Assembly: GCA_023238725.1 (NCBI GenBank)
Contig: CM041540.1
Location: 4,408,708-4,472,707, forward strand
Direction: 5' to 3'
Length of the DNA stretch: 64,000 nucleotides
From: Scortum barcoo
Taxonomy: Eukaryota > Chordata > Actinopteri > Centrarchiformes > Terapontidae
The notes beneath the pieces were generated by a model. It was given only the letters and a program-made list of their open reading frames with translations. It made no database searches and was not told the origin of the DNA. This document shows positions 61,165 to 64,000 of this stretch, one piece after another; position 1 is the stretch's first letter, and every line of letters starts with the position of its first letter. Made by a program: the position numbers and the translations under genes.

Positions 61165-64000
61165 GTACGTCCTCATTCACTTACAGAACTTGGGAGTTTA
61201 GAAAAATATCCCTTCTCAAAACACTGACGTCTCTAAAAGGCGATGTGCCGTGCTGCAGGGCAATTGCAATTGCAAAGATTAGTTGAATATAAACAATTGA
61301 TAAGTGCAAGTTCATTTACCAAATAATCAGTTTCGAGGCTTTTCAACATAACAGTATAATCAGAGGCACTTTAGTTTAAATCAGCCTTGGTTTCGCAATT
61401 TGACAAGCCAGTTGCTCAGTAGATGTTACTCTCTGCACTTGTTGCCTGTAGTAAATATTTCAGTGTTGTTTTTTTGCATGGTATACAATGATTACCATGC
61501 ACATCAGGGTTTAAGTGTATACAGCATATCATTACTGCAGGATATCCATGACAAAGAAGAAGTAAAGCGTGAATCTTTTTTTCCAGAACATTATAAATTA
61601 AATGGTAAAGAATGCACAAACTGTGACAGAAAGGAATAGCAATGAACAACATTATCTCTTCAGGCAAGACAGTAATTGAGTCAAATTGATTAAGCCTGTC
61701 ACAGCTCACAAATCACAGGTTTGGGTCCATGAGCCTCAGATTCAATTTAAACTGTGCTGATCCCAATCAACCCCATCCAAATCAAGCTCTTATTTAGCGC
61801 CACTGACACCAGTATGTTTGCAAAATTTACATTTCTGATCTCCTCACCAAAGAACCGGGTCGATCATTCAATGATTACTGATTGGTGCCACTGATTGGAT
61901 CATAAACTTGTCATTGATTAGGTGTATTGAGCGGTCTCCTGAAAGCCATGAGATAATCATGCAAGTTAAAAACATGCTTAAATGACCTAATTTAAGTGTC
62001 ACAAATCGCTCAAGAACTTAGAGGGTGTAGTAAATGTTAAATTAATTGACTGGTTAAACACTCTCATCACTCACAGCTCTTTAGGCCTCAGGCTGCATTG
62101 CATCTGATTTTAAACAAGACACTAAAGCTGCGGCGAATTACCTCTATCTGGTGTTGTAAGGAAAACAGGTACAGTTTAATTTATTAATCGATTTCTCAGG
62201 CTGAATTTTTTTTTTTCCCCATCCTTTTAACATTTACAACAAATTATACGGACTGCTTATAGAAAGCTGCAAATTAACCGCTTTTATCTGCCGAGGCGGA
62301 GTGGTGAGTTAAACTTGACCTTGGGACTATTTGTGTAATTAATCTAGAGATTTAAATTGTCTCAGAGATTGTGTGGGAATTACAAACAGTGCTTTTCAAT
62401 TGGTCTATTCTTAACGAGAACAGAAGCTTTGTTATTGACTCACGTAGCTCCACATCCTTTTAGTAAATACACAGCTAGCTTTGCAGAACTCATTGACACC
62501 ATTTAATTAATTTGTTTTAATCTATAGGCTCTTAAACACTCACTTTTCTCTCATAGTGGCAAATATAGACTGTGGAACTTTGTCTCTCCTGTTTTTTGAG
62601 TCCTCTATAGATAACTATGAAACTTAAAATGCATACAGAAATCTAGGCCAAATATTGCACAATTTATGCATAACGTTACTTAACACATAACATGACAGGT
62701 GGAAAGCTGCTCAGCTACTCTGAAGCAAAGAGCTTAACATGTTGTATCTTGTTTGAGTTGTGCATAGACAAAAATATAAGAACAATCATTTGAGGTTTTG
62801 GTAGAAGTTACATGGAGGGTGTGTTTCTTGGTGAACAGCAGTCAAGTGCAGTGACTCTGCAGTGAGTCAGTTATCAAAGTTAGGTTGCCAGGTTTTTAGT
62901 ATCAAACCTCCAGAGGGATTTACCTTTTACTAAAATCTGTGTACACCGGGCATATCTGGCAACCCGTATTGTAGCCATAGACTAGGCAGATGCACAAACT
63001 GTTGTTCCCGACATGAGATTGATATCAATCTTCTCATTTCACTCTCGGAAACAAAGCTAAGAAACTTATTTACCAAAATGTTGAGCCGTTCTTTTAACTG
63101 TCAATCACAGCAAGGACAATAGAAGCAGCTAAACGATATTGGCTGGTCAGGGATGATTAATAAAAAAGAGTCAGCTAATTTCTAGTCAAAGAAAACTGTG
63201 ATTCAATTAGCAATTTGAAGGTGAACTGTCCCTTTAAAAACCAACTAACCCTAACTGGCCATCTGGGAACCTTATTCAGCATTTCATTACATGGTGTATT
63301 AGGCATGCTCCTTTGTAACAGTGGCTCTGCGCTCATGCAGGTGGCAGTATCTCCGTCTCACAGTGCTGGTGGATCGAAACTTAATCAGGGTGCTTTGTGC
63401 ACTAATTCATATTCTCTGCCAGAGATTGATGCCCAGGTCACTCCTCTTTGCAGTGTCCCTTTGAATAAACACATGCCAAGGCTGAGTCTTAGACCTCTGA
63501 GTAATCAAACATTCTGCCGTGCTTGGCTCTGAAGATAACCAAGGCCTGGTCTGGATGTCAGTCACTGTTAATCACCGCTAATGTCTGAACGAGCACCTCA
63601 TTCTCTGCGTTAATGTACTACTTAAAGTAATAACCAGGAACTGTATTATGCAGCTTAATGCAGAAAATGCATATATATTTTAATTGCAGATTATTGTTTA
63701 AATTGTGTTTAAGAGCAAAGGCTGATTGCATTATATTACATTACATATTCTTTGCAGTTTATTGACTACTAACAGATTTGTAGGGGACCTTAAACTTCTG
63801 TTGTGTTGGAAAACGCTGCTCTCCTGCCTTTTCCTTGTTTTTTAATGCTCTGATGCAGTACATCTCATGTCTGCTGGTACAAATCCAATGAAAAGAATAA
63901 AAAAAAGCTTAATTTAGAGAGCACTTTTCAACGAGATAAGAGTTACTAAGTGTTTTAAATCATAAAGAGACAATCCCATTAACAAATAAAATACAGAACA
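61165..64000 (+). other. syt1: syt1 intron 7, partial (runs off the window)
   Basis: The donor is GTACGT. The matching acceptor and last coding exon are not present up to the window end. The stretch contains a dispersed-element copy (62730-63110) and no other recognised feature. Confidence 0.85.
62730..63110 (+). repeat. dispersed element copy in intron 7
   Basis: AACATGTTGTATCTTGTTTG, GGTTGCCAGG ... CTGGCAACCC (a stem-like pair), then CGACATGAGATTGATATCAA, TCTTCTCATTTCACTCTCGG and TTTACCAAAATGTTGAGCC follow the order of a repeat common in percomorph introns, as I recall it. A nearby GTGAACTGTCCCTTTAA (63221-63237) resembles the edge of another such element. Confidence 0.55.

Larger units (their letters stand above)
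27224..64000 (+). other. syt1: syt1 gene, transcribed region seen in this window (3' end missing)
   Basis: This is the gene-level entry. Seven coding exons on the + strand join in frame to encode residues 1-354 of a synaptotagmin-1. All six complete introns are GT-AG, and the two phase-1 junctions (after exons 1 and 6) restore Leu59 and Asp310 as expected. Exon boundaries fall where I recall them in mammalian SYT1: after the luminal 'KIP', before 'ALKD', before the C2A strand 'VGIIQAAELP', and after 'FEQIQ'. The last coding exon, which in the family starts 'KVQVVVTVLDYDK', is not found up to 64000. The assignment to SYT1 rather than SYT2 rests on the N-terminal 'ESRREALAA' and 'DAFSKLK/EAFSKLK'-like segment and on the 'KKKNKKKGK' linker. 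I cannot decide between the teleost a and b duplicates. Confidence 0.95.

Noticed and set aside
60682..61227. 181-codon ORF on the + strand
   Set aside because: Its last third is syt1 exon 7 plus the start of the next intron. The earlier part is a dispersed-repeat copy and the acceptor region that happen to be open in the same frame.
1..64000. tRNA genes, rRNA, CRISPR arrays, complete transposase or reverse transcriptase genes
   Set aside because: No B-box-like GGTTCGAATCC, no repeat-spacer array and no transposase or polymerase motifs were seen by eye. Short repeats present are microsatellites.

Overview
This window looks like vertebrate nuclear DNA, most likely from a percomorph-type ray-finned fish. 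It is AT-leaning, intron-dominated and rich in microsatellites, with scattered remnants of SINE/LINE-like elements. Several of these resemble dispersed repeats I recall from percomorph introns; that recollection was not checked. Nothing in it looks prokaryotic or viral.

The only protein-coding gene I can support is on the + strand: a synaptotagmin-1 orthologue (syt1; teleosts carry a and b copies and I cannot say which this is). Seven consecutive coding exons join in frame at 27253-27427, 38550-38722, 41701-41826, 47784-47951, 49485-49652, 52975-53092 and 61031-61164. Every junction is GT-AG and every codon phase matches. They give 354 codons: luminal N-terminus, membrane anchor, lysine-rich and acidic linker, the whole C2A domain and the first half of C2B. 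The remaining C2B residues (about 68 in mammals) must lie beyond 64000. The protein would be the calcium sensor of synaptic vesicles, acting with SNAREs and acidic phospholipids.

Positions 1-27223 hold no recognisable coding exon. The acceptor at 27222-27223 implies at least one upstream 5' UTR exon. The best candidate I see is at about 17152-17411, with a TATA box at 17124-17132, a 30-codon upstream ORF and a CAG|GTGAGT donor at 17411/17412. A CpG-dense block at 4530-4760 is a second promoter candidate. Other landmarks are a duplicated V-SINE-like core (3418-3557 and 3790-3938), LINE-type 3' tails (3268-3330, 16218-16262) and a long near-perfect inverted repeat (8190-8344).

The introns of 11.1, 3.0, 6.0, 1.5, 3.3 and 7.9 kb plus a partial last one contain repeat copies, microsatellites (CA at 48114-48185, TA at 57774-57841) and CpG-dense patches (31240-31440, 39445-39540). 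I found no tRNA, rRNA, CRISPR array, complete transposon or second gene. I do not see a new multigene system. The points most worth a second look are the large hairpin, the candidate TATA promoter and uORF, the TG repeat beside the exon 6 donor, and a lost palmitoylation cysteine in the membrane anchor.
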